Positions 45,014-53,275 of a stretch of DNA of 64,000 bases are shown here, in pieces. The position numbers and the translations under genes are program-made. The stretch's first letter is position 1. Every line of letters starts with the position of its first letter. Under the pieces are notes generated by a model. It ran no database searches and had not been told where the DNA came from. It was given only the letters and a program-made list of their open reading frames with translations. The stretch covers positions 2,420,801 to 2,484,800 of the forward strand of contig KB906724.1 in assembly GCA_000381565.1 (NCBI GenBank), written 5' to 3'. Source of the stretch: Oxalobacteraceae bacterium AB_14. GTDB lineage: Bacteria > Pseudomonadota > Gammaproteobacteria > Burkholderiales > Burkholderiaceae_D.

Positions 45014-46233
45014 TGTCCCACGCCACACTGCCCGCACTGTCGGGATACTTGCGCGCCGACGGCCGCAAGGGCATCCGCAACGTCGTCGTCGTCGCCTACA
45101 CCGTCGAGTGCGCGCACCATGTGGCGCGCCTGATCGTCAACGCCTTCCCCGGCCAGGAGGTGCACCTGATCGGCTTCCCCGGCTGCTATCCGAACGACTA
45201 CGCCGACCGCATGATGAAGCGCCTGGCCACCCACCCCAACGTCGGCGCCGCGCTGATCGTCTCGCTGGGCTGCGAGAGCTTCAACCGCCGCGGCCTGGAG
45301 GAGGAAGTGGCGGCCAGCGGCCGGCCGGTGCACACCATCACCATCCAGCAGAACAGCGGCACCCGCACCAGCGTGGCCGACGGTGTCGAATGGGTGCGCT
45401 GGGCGCGCGAGGCGCTCGATACGCAGCAGCGCGTGCCGATGCGGTTCGACGAGCTGGTGGTGGCCACCATCTGCGGCGGCTCCGACAGCACCAGCGGCAT
45501 CACCGCCAACCCGGCCGTCGGCGTGGCCTTCGACCGGCTGGTGGCGGCCGGCGCGGCCTGCATCTTCGAAGAGACCGGAGAACTGGTGGGTTGCGAGTTC
45601 CACATGAAGCGCCGCGCCGCCACGCCGGAGCTGGGCGAGGCCATCGTCGCCTGCGTCAACAAGGCGGCACACTATTACACGGTGCTGGGCCACGGCAGCT
45701 TCGCGCCGGGCAACGCCGACGGCGGCCTGACCACGCAGGAAGAGAAATCGCTGGGCGCCTACGCCAAGAGCGGCGCCTCGCCGATCAGCGGCATTCTCAA
45801 GCCGGGCGACCGGCCCGAAACCGGCGGCCTGTATCTGCTGGACGTGGTGCCGGACGGCGAGGTACGCTTCGGTTTCCCCAACATTTCCGACAACGCCGAA
45901 ATCGTCGAGCTGATCGCCTGTGGCGCGCATGTGACGCTGTTCACCACCGGGCGCGGCTCGGTGGTAGGCTCGGCCATCTCGCCGGTGATCAAGGTGTGCG
46001 CCAACCCGGCCACGTTCGAGCGCCTGTCCGAGGACATGGACGTCAACGCGGGGCGCATCCTGACCGGCGCCGCGACGCTGGAGCAGCTCGGCGCCGAGAT
46101 CGTGGCGCTGGTGGCGCAGGTGGCCAACGGCGCGCAGAGCTGTTCGGAAGCGCTGGGGCACCAGGAGTTCATCCTCACGTATAAACAATTCGAAGCGTCC
46201 GGCCCCGGATGCTTCCCTTTGAAAGCGGCCTGA
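45013..46233 (+). CDS. UxaA family dehydratase, C-terminal catalytic subunit (406 aa)
   Basis: Matches the altronate dehydratase C-terminal family: GYLRADGRKGIRNVVVVAYTVECAHHVA at the N-terminus, GFPGCYPNDYADRMMKRLATHPNVGAALIVSLGCE, VATICGGSDSTSGITANPAVGVAFDRL, GEKSL-like EEKSLGAYAKSG, and the ending IDLNAG-like DVNAGRILTG. Conserved Cys residues probably bind the metal. UxaA dehydrates D-altronate to KDG; the same family is used for L-fuconate in some bacteria. Here it may serve both acids. It begins inside the stop codon of the SAF subunit gene. Confidence 0.9.
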   Translation: MSHATLPALSGYLRADGRKGIRNVVVVAYTVECAHHVARLIVNAFPGQEVHLIGFPGCYPNDYADRMMKRLATHPNVGAALIVSLGCESFNRRGLEEEVAASGRPVHTITIQQNSGTRTSVADGVEWVRWAREALDTQQRVPMRFDELVVATICGGSDSTSGITANPAVGVAFDRLVAAGAACIFEETGELVGCEFHMKRRAATPELGEAIVACVNKAAHYYTVLGHGSFAPGNADGGLTTQEEKSLGAYAKSGASPISGILKPGDRPETGGLYLLDVVPDGEVRFGFPNISDNAEIVELIACGAHVTLFTTGRGSVVGSAISPVIKVCANPATFERLSEDMDVNAGRILTGAATLEQLGAEIVALVAQVANGAQSCSEALGHQEFILTYKQFEASGPGCFPLKAA

Positions 46234-46234
46234 C

Positions 46235-47248
46235 ATGCACGTCGACGACCCGCGCCTGCTGCCGCGCCGCGGCATCGCGCTGAGTAGCCTGGGAATGGGC
46301 TGCGCCCAGCTGGGCGGCCTGTATCAGGCGGTCAGCGACGCCGAGGCGCGCGCCATCGTCGATGCCGCCTGGGAGCTGGGCATCCGCTATTTCGACACCG
46401 CGCCTTACTACGGCTACACCTTGTCCGAGCACCGGCTGGGCGCCGCGCTGCGCGAACGCCCGCGCGACAGCTTCGTGGTCAGCACCAAGGTCGGACGGCT
46501 GATGCGGCCCGACCCCGGCGTGCGGCCCGGCGAATCCGGCTGGGCCCAGCCGCTGCCGCTGCGTCCGCACTTCGACTACAGCTACGACGGCGTGATGCGC
46601 TCGCACCAGGACAGCCTGCAGCGGCTGGGCATGGACCGCGTCGACATCCTGTACGTGCACGACATCGGCCGCGTCACGCACGGCGAGCTGCACGCGCACT
46701 ACTGGCAGCAGCTGACGCTAGGCGGCGGCTTCCGCGCGCTGACCCAGCTGCGCGAGGAGGGCAGCGTGGGCGCCATCGGCCTGGGCGTCAACGAATGGGA
46801 AGTGGTGGCCGACGCCATCGAAGCCTGCGACCTCGATTGCGCGCTGCTGGCGGGGCGCTACACGCTGCTGGAACAGGCCGCGCTGGCGCCGCTGCTGGAC
46901 CGCTGCGCACGGCGCGGCATCGGCATCGTGATCGGTGGGCCGTTCAATTCCGGCATCCTGGCCGGCAGCCGCAAGTTCAATTACGAGGACGCGCCGGCCG
47001 ACATCATCGCCCGCGTCGAAGCCATCGCCGCGGTCTGCGCGCAGCTGGGGGCGCCCATCCAGGCGGCCGCCTTGCAGTTTCCGATGGCGCATCCGGCGGT
47101 GGTGTCCTGCATCCCCGGCGCGCAAAGCCCGGCGCAGCTGCGCCAGAACGCCGAGTGGTTCGCGCAGCCGCTGCCCGCCGCGCTGTGGGCGGCGCTGGTT
47201 CAACAGGGACTGATCGATCGTCATGCGCCGACACCGCAGGGCGCGTGA
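46235..47248 (+). CDS. Aldo-keto reductase, L-fucose (D-threo-aldose) 1-dehydrogenase-like (337 aa)
   Basis: A (beta/alpha)8 AKR. SLGMGCAQLGGLYQAVSDAEARAIVDAAWELGIRYFDTAPYYGYTLSEHRLGAAL holds the catalytic Asp/Tyr. Lys lies in VVSTKVGRLMRPD, and His in VDILYVHDIGR. The long PDPGVRPGESGW...FDYSYDGVMRSHQDSLQRLGM insertion is characteristic of the L-fucose dehydrogenase/D-threo-aldose dehydrogenase branch. It oxidises L-fucose and, in characterised homologues, also L-galactose to the lactone with NAD(P)+. It starts one base after the stop of the UxaA subunit gene. Confidence 0.87.
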   Translation: MHVDDPRLLPRRGIALSSLGMGCAQLGGLYQAVSDAEARAIVDAAWELGIRYFDTAPYYGYTLSEHRLGAALRERPRDSFVVSTKVGRLMRPDPGVRPGESGWAQPLPLRPHFDYSYDGVMRSHQDSLQRLGMDRVDILYVHDIGRVTHGELHAHYWQQLTLGGGFRALTQLREEGSVGAIGLGVNEWEVVADAIEACDLDCALLAGRYTLLEQAALAPLLDRCARRGIGIVIGGPFNSGILAGSRKFNYEDAPADIIARVEAIAAVCAQLGAPIQAAALQFPMAHPAVVSCIPGAQSPAQLRQNAEWFAQPLPAALWAALVQQGLIDRHAPTPQGA

Positions 47249-47278
47249 ATCTTTTGAAGTGATGTATAAGGGAAATCA

Positions 47279-48145
47279 ATGAAATTGTTACGCTTTGGCC
47301 CCAAGGGCAATGAAAAACCGGGCCTGCTCGACGCGCAAGGCATGCTGCGCGACCTGTCCGGCGTGCTGCCGGACCTGACCTCGGCCCACCTCGGCCGCGC
47401 CAGCCTGGATCGCCTGGCGTCGATCGACGCCTCGCAGCTGCCATTGGTGGCCGAACCGGTGCGCTACGCGCCCATCGTGGCCGACATCGGCAAACTGATT
47501 TGCGTGGGCCTGAACTATTCGGACCATGCGGCCGAATCGGGCATGGCGGTGCCGTCCGAGCCGGTGCTGTTCGCCAAGGCCACCAGCTCCATCATCGGCT
47601 GCAACGACGCGGTGGTGCTGCCGCGCGACTCGGTCAAGAGCGACTGGGAAGTGGAACTGGGCGTGGTGATCGGCACCCGCGCGCGCTACGTCGAGGAGGG
47701 CGAGGCGCTCGACTACGTGGCCGGCTACTGCGTGGTCAACGACCTGTCCGAGCGCGAGTACCAGCTCGAACGCGGCGGCCAGTGGGACAAGGGCAAGGGC
47801 TGCGACACCTTCGGCCCGGTGGGCCCTTGGCTGGTCACCGCCGACGAGGTGGGCGATCCGCAGAAGCTCGACATGTGGCTGGACGTGAACGGCAAGCGCT
47901 ACCAGACCGGCAGCACGCGCACCATGGTGTTCACGGTGGCGCAGCTGGTCAGCTACATCAGCCGCTTCATGACGCTCAACCCGGGCGATGTGATCAGCAC
48001 CGGCACGCCGCCGGGCGTGGGCCTGGGCCAGAAGCCGGACCCGGTCTACCTGCGCGCGGGCGACCGCATGGCGCTGGGCATCGAAGGCCTGGGACAGCAA
48101 AGCCAGACCGTGCATGCCTGGAACCCGGCGCTGATCGACGGCTAA
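47279..48145 (+). CDS. Fumarylacetoacetate hydrolase family protein, probable 2,4-diketo-3-deoxy-L-fuconate hydrolase (288 aa)
   Basis: An FAH-fold C-C hydrolase. A lid-like N-terminus MKLLRFGPKGNEKPGLLDAQGMLRDLSG is followed by ICVGLNYSDHAAESGMAVPSEPVLFAKATSSIIG, the metal ligands in VKSDWEVELGVVIG and DYVAGYCVVNDLSEREYQ, and TGTPPGVGLGQKPD near the end. In the oxidative L-fucose pathway this family cleaves 2,4-diketo-3-deoxy-L-fuconate to pyruvate and L-lactate. It is the natural last step after the SDR encoded two genes downstream. An AAGGGA ribosome site precedes the ATG. Confidence 0.9.
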   Translation: MKLLRFGPKGNEKPGLLDAQGMLRDLSGVLPDLTSAHLGRASLDRLASIDASQLPLVAEPVRYAPIVADIGKLICVGLNYSDHAAESGMAVPSEPVLFAKATSSIIGCNDAVVLPRDSVKSDWEVELGVVIGTRARYVEEGEALDYVAGYCVVNDLSEREYQLERGGQWDKGKGCDTFGPVGPWLVTADEVGDPQKLDMWLDVNGKRYQTGSTRTMVFTVAQLVSYISRFMTLNPGDVISTGTPPGVGLGQKPDPVYLRAGDRMALGIEGLGQQSQTVHAWNPALIDG

Positions 48146-48254
48146 GCCACGGTAAGCCAAGTAGTGAGTGGTATCGCCGCCGCGGACCGACAACCGCGGC
48201 GGCTGCAAAATGGATAGAACATCAAGGCGCCCAAGCGCCACATACGGAGACTCC

Positions 48255-49562
48255 ATGACACCGACCGCAGCCGCAAGCGGGCATTCCTACAGGTTTGCCT
48301 TTGTGATGATCACCACGCTGTTTTTCATGTGGGGCTTCGTCCATAATCTCGACCCGATTCTGATACCCCACCTGCGCAAGTCCTTCAGCCTGACCGTGCT
48401 GCAATCGGCGCTGGTCGATTCGGCGGTGTTCATCGCCTATTTCGTGATGGCGCTGCCGGCCGGCCTGCTGATCCGCAAGGCCGGCTACAAGAACGCCATG
48501 CTGACCGGCCTGGCGCTGTTCGCCACCGGCGCGCTGCTGTTCATCCCGGCCGCCGACACCCAGCGCTACGTGTTCTTCCTCGGCGCGCTGTTCATCATCG
48601 CCTGCGGGCTGACCGTGCTGGAGACGGCGGCCAATCCCTACATCACGCTGCTGGGCCGCCCCGAGCAGGCCACCCAGCGTCTCAACCTGGCGCAATCGTT
48701 CAACGGCCTGGCCGCGACGCTGGCGCCCATCGTCGGCGCGCGCGCCATCCTGGTCGACGGCGCCAGCGACGCCCGGCTGCGGTCCATGTCCGACGGCGCG
48801 CGCCAGGCGCTGCTGGCGACCGAGGCGGCCAGCGTCAAGGGCCCGTACCTGGTGGTCGCGCTGGTGATCATGGCCATCGCGCTGGTGTTCTATTTCCTCA
48901 AGCTGCCGGCCGCCGGCAGCGCCGCGCAGGCCGCGCCCGCGCGCGGCGCCATCCTGCGGGCGCTGCGCCGGGCGCCGATCCGGCGCGCCGTCATCGCCCA
49001 GTTCTTCTACGTGGGCGCGCAGGTGTGCGTGTTCAGCTTCTTCATCCTGTACGCGTCCAGGGCGGCCGGCATCTCGCAGATCAAGGCGGCGGACTACCTG
49101 GGCTGGGGCTGCGGCGCCGCCTTCGTGATCGGCCGCTTCGCCGGCACCTGGCTGATGAAGTACGTCGCGCCGGCGCGCCTGCTGCTGGTGTACGCGCTGG
49201 CCAGCGCGGCCTTGTCGGCGGTGGCGATGTTCGCCGGCGGCGGCGCCAGCCTGGCGGCGGTGATCGGCATCGCCTTCTTCATGTCCATCATGTTCCCCAC
49301 CATCTTCTCGCTCGGCATCGGCAACGCCGGCGCCGACACCGAGATGGGCAGCAGCCTGATCGTCATGTCCATCGTCGGCGGCGCGGTGCTGCCGCTGCTG
49401 TTCGGCGCGATCAGCGACACCACCCATAACCTTCAATTCGGCTACGCCGCGCCGCTGCTGTGCTTCCTGGTGATCGCCTGGTTCGCGCGGGCGACGCTGC
49501 GGGAAGCGCGGCAGCCGGCCACCATCACCTCGACAGGGAGTATCGAAACATGTTTGAATTAA
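48255..49562 (+). CDS. fucP: L-fucose:H+ symporter, FucP-type MFS permease (435 aa)
   Basis: Twelve membrane helices. The N-terminus YRFAFVMITTLFFMWGFVHNLDPILIPHLRKSFSLTVLQSALVDSAVFIAYFVMALPAG is the FucP/glucose-galactose MFS signature, with the LLIRKAGYKNAMLTGL loop, ETAANPYITLLGRPEQATQRLNLAQSFNGLA and GIGNAGADTEMGSSLIVMSIVGGAVLP downstream. ATG 48255 follows CGGAGA. It brings L-fucose (and possibly L-galactose) across the inner membrane. It overlaps the SDR gene by 13 nt. Confidence 0.92.
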   Translation: MTPTAAASGHSYRFAFVMITTLFFMWGFVHNLDPILIPHLRKSFSLTVLQSALVDSAVFIAYFVMALPAGLLIRKAGYKNAMLTGLALFATGALLFIPAADTQRYVFFLGALFIIACGLTVLETAANPYITLLGRPEQATQRLNLAQSFNGLAATLAPIVGARAILVDGASDARLRSMSDGARQALLATEAASVKGPYLVVALVIMAIALVFYFLKLPAAGSAAQAAPARGAILRALRRAPIRRAVIAQFFYVGAQVCVFSFFILYASRAAGISQIKAADYLGWGCGAAFVIGRFAGTWLMKYVAPARLLLVYALASAALSAVAMFAGGGASLAAVIGIAFFMSIMFPTIFSLGIGNAGADTEMGSSLIVMSIVGGAVLPLLFGAISDTTHNLQFGYAAPLLCFLVIAWFARATLREARQPATITSTGSIETCLN

Positions 49563-50314
49563 CGGGCAAACGCGCGGTCATCACCGGCGGCGGCAGCGGC
49601 ATCGGCGCGGCCATCGCCGCGCTGTTCGCGCGCAGCGGCGCCGTGGTGCACATCCTCGACGTCAGCGAGGCCGCCGGCGCCGACGTGGCGCGCGCCATCC
49701 GCGAGCAGGGCGGCCAAGCCACGGCGCACGCCTGCGACGTCACGCGCCAGGCGCCGGTGCAGGCGCTGTTCGCGCAGATCGGCGCGATCGACATCCTGAT
49801 CAACAACGCCGGCATCGCCCACGTCGGCAAGGCCGACACCACCAGCGAAGAGGATTTCGACCGCGTCATCAACGTCAACGTCAAGGGCGCCTACAACTGC
49901 CTGCACGCGGCCATACCGCTGCTGCGCCAGAACGGCGGCGGCGTGATTCTCAACATGGCTTCGGTGGCGGCGTGGGTGGCGGTGCCGGAGCGCTTCGCCT
50001 ATTCCACCGCCAAGGGCGCGGTGATGGCGATGACGCTGTCGGTGGCCAAGGACTACCTGCAGGACAAGATACGCTGCAATTCGATCTCGCCGGGGCGGGT
50101 GCACACGCCGTTCGTCGACGGCTTCCTGGCCAAGAACTACCCCGGCCAGGAGGCGGAGATGTTCGAGCGCCTGTCGAAGACGCAGCCGATCGGCCGCATG
50201 GCGCGTCCGGAGGAGGTGGCGGCGCTGGCGCTGTACCTGTGCAGCGAAGAGGCCTCGTTCATCACCGGCGCCGATTATCCGATCGACGGCGGCTTCATCA
50301 CGCTCAACGCCTGA
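49550..50314 (+). CDS. Short-chain dehydrogenase, probable 2-keto-3-deoxy-L-fuconate dehydrogenase (254 aa)
   Basis: A classical SDR. The Rossmann motif is TGGGSGIG (about 13-20), with NNAGI, the Ser in NMASVAAW, and YSTAKGAVMAMTLSVAKD carrying catalytic Tyr/Lys. The ISPGRVHTPFVDGFL and GADYPIDGGFITLNA ends match the 2-keto-3-deoxy-L-fuconate 4-dehydrogenase group. It would oxidise 2-keto-3-deoxy-L-fuconate with NAD+ to the diketo acid that the FAH hydrolase cleaves. It starts within the 3' end of fucP (GGGAG ribosome site) and is the last gene of the plus operon. Confidence 0.88.
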   Translation: MFELTGKRAVITGGGSGIGAAIAALFARSGAVVHILDVSEAAGADVARAIREQGGQATAHACDVTRQAPVQALFAQIGAIDILINNAGIAHVGKADTTSEEDFDRVINVNVKGAYNCLHAAIPLLRQNGGGVILNMASVAAWVAVPERFAYSTAKGAVMAMTLSVAKDYLQDKIRCNSISPGRVHTPFVDGFLAKNYPGQEAEMFERLSKTQPIGRMARPEEVAALALYLCSEEASFITGADYPIDGGFITLNA

Positions 50315-50326
50315 CCTGGCGCGGCG

Positions 50327-51241
50327 TCACTCGGGATGCGCGCTGCTTTCCCGGTGGCGCAGCGCGCTGAGCATGGTGGAGCGCGACGAGTGCAGGTGCT
50401 TGCGCATCGCCGCCATCGCGGCCGGCACGTCGCCCTTGGCCAGCGGGCGCAGGATGGCCAGATGCTCCTGCACCGCGTACTGGTTGCGCGGCAGCTCGTC
50501 GCGCTTGTCCCACTGGTAGTGGTAGTGGTACACCATCGACACGGCGTCGTTCAGGTTTTCCGCGAAGCGGTTGTCCAGCAGGCCGATCAGGAAGCTGTGG
50601 AACTCGCGGTCGAGCGCGGGGAATTCGAGATGGCTCTCGGCCGATTCCTTGCCCAGCGCCTCGTGGCGCGCCAGCAGCTCTTGCAGCCGGGCGAAGGCCG
50701 GATCGTCCGGCGCCAGGCCGGCGAAGCGTTCGATCGCCTTCAGCTCGAACATCTCGCGCACCTCGCCCAGCTCCTCGGCGAACTTGGTGTCGAACGCGCA
50801 CAGGCGCCAGCTGCCGCGCGGGGTTTTTTCGATCAGGCCGTTGCGCGAGAAGCCGATCAGGAACTCGCGCACGGCGATGGTGCTCACGCCGGCCGCGCGC
50901 GACAGCTCGACCTCGGTGAATTCGGCGCCGGGTGGCAGGTCGCGTTCGTAGATGCGCTCCATCAGCACCTGTTGCAGCTGTTCGGTGGCGCTGTGCAGTT
51001 CGGCCACGTCGAAGTAATCGGCGGGCCTGGGCTTGCGCAGCAGGTGGCGCTGCTTCATGCCGGCGACCAGGCCATGCTCGACCAGATGGACCAGCGCGCT
51101 GCGCACCGCGGTGCGGCTGCTCTCGACGATCTCGGTCATCCGCATTTCGGTCGGCAGGGCGTCGCCCACCTTCAGGTGCGTGGCCGCGTGATCGAGCAGC
51201 AGGTTGATGCTGCGCCGGGTGGTGATGGGAAGCTTGGCCAT
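50327..51241 (-). CDS. GntR/FCD regulator with two winged-helix domains (304 aa)
   Basis: Residues about 5-70 form one GntR-like winged helix (LKVGDALPTEMRMTEIVESSRTAVRSALVHLVEHGLV). Residues about 85-150 form a second (LQQVLMERIYERDLPPGAEFTEVELSRAAGVSTIAVREFLIGFSRNGLIEKTPRG). An FCD effector domain follows (EVREMFELKAIERF, LDREFHSFLIGLLDNRFAENL, AVQEHLAILRPLAKGDVPAAMAAMRKHL). Most FadR-type regulators have one DNA-binding domain. It is convergent with the SDR gene (12 nt) and divergent from the mutarotase gene, and probably controls the sugar locus. Confidence 0.88.
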   Translation of the reverse strand: MAKLPITTRRSINLLLDHAATHLKVGDALPTEMRMTEIVESSRTAVRSALVHLVEHGLVAGMKQRHLLRKPRPADYFDVAELHSATEQLQQVLMERIYERDLPPGAEFTEVELSRAAGVSTIAVREFLIGFSRNGLIEKTPRGSWRLCAFDTKFAEELGEVREMFELKAIERFAGLAPDDPAFARLQELLARHEALGKESAESHLEFPALDREFHSFLIGLLDNRFAENLNDAVSMVYHYHYQWDKRDELPRNQYAVQEHLAILRPLAKGDVPAAMAAMRKHLHSSRSTMLSALRHRESSAHPE

Positions 51242-51252
51242 GGTGTGCGGGC

Positions 51253-51280
51253 AAAGTAAAGAAGTGTCATTTTACCTTTT
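51253..51280. promoter_or_regulatory. Candidate operator in the regulator/mutarotase divergent gap
   Basis: AAAGTAAA (51253-51260) and TTTTACCTTT (51270-51279) form an imperfect inverted repeat in a 63-bp AT-rich gap between two divergent start codons. Confidence 0.35.
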
Positions 51281-51304
51281 TATCGACTCAAACCAGGAGA
51301 AGCA

Positions 51305-51634
51305 ATGGAACGTATGGGCATGGTGATCGGGATAGCGCCCGGCAAGATCGACGAATACAAGGCCCTGCACGCGGCGGTGTGGCCGCAGGTGCTGGCCACG
51401 CTGGCGGCGGCGCACGTGCGCAACTACACGATCTTCCTGCGCGAGCCGGAGAATCTGTTGTTTGGCTATTGGGAGTACCACGGCAGCGACTTCGACGCCG
51501 ACATGCGCGCCGTGGCGGACGACCCGGAGACCCGGCGCTGGTGGACCTTCTGCGGGCCGTGCCAGCGCCCGCTGGAGAGCCGCGCGGAAGGCGAGCACTG
51601 GGCGATGATGCAGCCGGTGTTCCACGCCGACTGA
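51305..51634 (+). CDS. L-fucose/L-rhamnose mutarotase (RhaM/YiiL family, 109 aa)
   Basis: A small ferredoxin-like mutarotase: MERMGMVIGIAPGKIDEYKALHAAVWPQVLATLAAAHVRNYTIFLREPENLLFGYWEYHG with the conserved catalytic His/Tyr, and PETRRWWTFCGPCQRPL near the C-terminus. It interconverts alpha and beta sugar anomers to feed the dehydrogenase. The family was named for L-rhamnose, but members in fucose loci act on L-fucose. An AGGAGAAGC ribosome site precedes the ATG. Confidence 0.9.
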   Translation: MERMGMVIGIAPGKIDEYKALHAAVWPQVLATLAAAHVRNYTIFLREPENLLFGYWEYHGSDFDADMRAVADDPETRRWWTFCGPCQRPLESRAEGEHWAMMQPVFHAD

Positions 51635-51671
51635 CGGCGGAAGCGGCGGCCCGCGCCGCCGGCCGCGCCGC

Positions 51672-53033
51672 CTACGGCGCCAGCGCCGGCACGGCGGCCG
51701 CCATCTCCAGCCGGATCACGGTGTCGAGCGCGTCGCGCTCGGCCGCCGGCAGGTCCACCGACACGCCGCCGGCGCTCTGCTCGAAGCGCACCTTGCCGCC
51801 GTCCATGCGGGTCGCCGCGACGATGCGCTGCGCCAGCGGCGGCAGGTCCAGGCGCTGCTGCGGCCAGGCCAGCACGTGCAGGTAGACGTCGCGGCCCTTG
51901 ACGGTCGAACCGTAGACGCCGTCCACCGGCTGATAGGGACCTGGCCGCGTGTCCTGCAGGCTGGGACCGTTGACGCGCATCCACGCGCCCAGCGCGCGCA
52001 GGGCCGCCACCTGGTCGGAAGGGATATCGCCGTCCGGGTCCGGGCTCATGTTGACCAGCACATTGCCGTTGCGGACGGCCGCGTCCACCGCCAGCCGGAT
52101 CACGCGCTGCGGCGCCAGCGCGCCGCCGCCCGGCGTGTAGCCCCAGGCCCGCGGCGACAGCGAGAACGTCTTCTCCCACGGCTTGGCGCGCACCGGACCG
52201 GTGATCGGCGCGTCGCCTTCCTCGGTGTCGAAATCGCCCTGCCAGCCGGAGCGCGGATTGATTACCACCTTGGGCTGGTAGCCGCGCACCATCTTGTTGA
52301 GGATCTGCGGCTGCCAGAACCAGGCCGCGTCCGCGTCCGAGCCCTGGTGCGCCAGCCAGCCGCCGTCGTACCACAGCACGTCGACCTGGCCGTAGTTGGC
52401 CATCAGCTCGCGCACCTGGCCGTAGGCCTGCCGCTTCATCAGCGCGGCGTTGGCGGCCAGCTCGCGCGGCGCGAAATAGCCGGGGAAGCGCCAGTCCATC
52501 GGCGAATAATAGATGCCGACCTTGAGGCCCTGCGCCCGCGCCGCCCGCGTGTAGCCGGCGATGAAGTCGGTATGGGCCGCCGCGTGCATCGAATCGTAGC
52601 CGCCGTAGCTGGACGGGCTGTCGAACATCGCAAAGCCGTCGTGATGGCGCGCCGTCATCACCATGTAGCGCGCGCCCGCATCCTTGGCCAGCGCGGCCCA
52701 GCCCTCCGGCCGGAAATGGGCCGGATGGAAGTCCTGCGCCAGGCGCGCGTACTCGGCCGCCGGCACCTTGTCGTTGTACATATGCCATTCGCCTTTGCCG
52801 GGCAGGGCATACAGCCCCCAGTGGATGAAGATGCCGAGCTTGGCGTCGCGCCACCAGGCCATGTCCCGGGCGGACAGGCGCAGCTCCGGCGCCAGCGTGC
52901 CAGAGTCCGCCAGCGACTTGGCGGCCGAGCGCTGCTCGTCGGTGAGCCCGGCCTGGGCGAACGCCGGCTGCGGCGGCTGGGCCACGATGCAGCAGGCGAG
53001 GGCGGCCAGCAACTGCAGGTATGTGCGCTTCAT
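51672..53033 (-). CDS. Exported GH29 alpha-L-fucosidase (453 aa)
   Basis: A signal peptide (MKRTYLQLLAALACCIVAQP..AFA) is followed by the GH29 barrel: WWRDAKLGIFIHWGLYALPG, the MVMTARHHDGFAMFDSP metal/substrate loop, KVGIYYSPMDWRFPGY and the nucleophile Asp223 in VDVLWYDGGW. NPRSGWQGDFDTEEG, ETTFSLS-like WEKTFSLSPRAWGYTPG and NVLVNMSPDPDGDIP follow. A short C-terminal beta-sandwich closes the protein. It releases L-fucose from glycan ends in the periplasm or outside. It is divergent from the GH39 gene. Confidence 0.92.
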   Translation of the reverse strand: MKRTYLQLLAALACCIVAQPPQPAFAQAGLTDEQRSAAKSLADSGTLAPELRLSARDMAWWRDAKLGIFIHWGLYALPGKGEWHMYNDKVPAAEYARLAQDFHPAHFRPEGWAALAKDAGARYMVMTARHHDGFAMFDSPSSYGGYDSMHAAAHTDFIAGYTRAARAQGLKVGIYYSPMDWRFPGYFAPRELAANAALMKRQAYGQVRELMANYGQVDVLWYDGGWLAHQGSDADAAWFWQPQILNKMVRGYQPKVVINPRSGWQGDFDTEEGDAPITGPVRAKPWEKTFSLSPRAWGYTPGGGALAPQRVIRLAVDAAVRNGNVLVNMSPDPDGDIPSDQVAALRALGAWMRVNGPSLQDTRPGPYQPVDGVYGSTVKGRDVYLHVLAWPQQRLDLPPLAQRIVAATRMDGGKVRFEQSAGGVSVDLPAAERDALDTVIRLEMAAAVPALAP

Positions 53034-53161
53034 ACTTCCCCAATCAAAATGACGCTCCGGTGAGCGGCTCATTCTGCCCGTGCCCCTGGCACGCGGCAAT
53101 AGCGAAATCTGCCAAGGCGGCCAACGGAATTGACGAGCGCCACGGCTGGCGGCGGCCGGCA

Positions 53162-53182
53162 TTATGCAAATCACCAACCGAC
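53162..53182 (+). promoter_or_regulatory. Shared upstream element of the GH39 gene
   Basis: TTATGCAAATCACCAACCGA at 53162-53181 matches the element at 59407 in front of the second fucosidase gene at all but a few positions. It is flanked by ATTATG and CATAAT arms. The downstream GGTGCTAGCATCGC (53233-53246) is at exactly the same distance (71 nt) in both promoters. Confidence 0.6.
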
Positions 53183-53232
53183 ATAATGAAATCTACTAAT
53201 GGTTCCATTCGATGTTTCGGATGCACGGCGCA

Positions 53233-53246
53233 GGTGCTAGCATCGC
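53233..53246 (+). promoter_or_regulatory. GGTGCTAGCATCGC core promoter-like box of the GH39 gene
   Basis: A 14-nt sequence identical to that at 59478-59491. It contains TAGCAT, a possible -10, and is followed within 40 nt by an AGGAGACC ribosome site and the ATG. Confidence 0.5.
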
Positions 53247-53275
53247 GGCAATAATCAGACCAGGAGACCGTACCA

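Noticed and set aside
39955..50314. L-rhamnose rather than L-fucose catabolic locus
   Set aside because: The FucP permease, the fucose-dehydrogenase-type AKR and two alpha-L-fucosidases favour L-fucose/L-galactose. No alpha-L-rhamnosidase or L-rhamnonate dehydratase is present. The mutarotase family alone does not decide.
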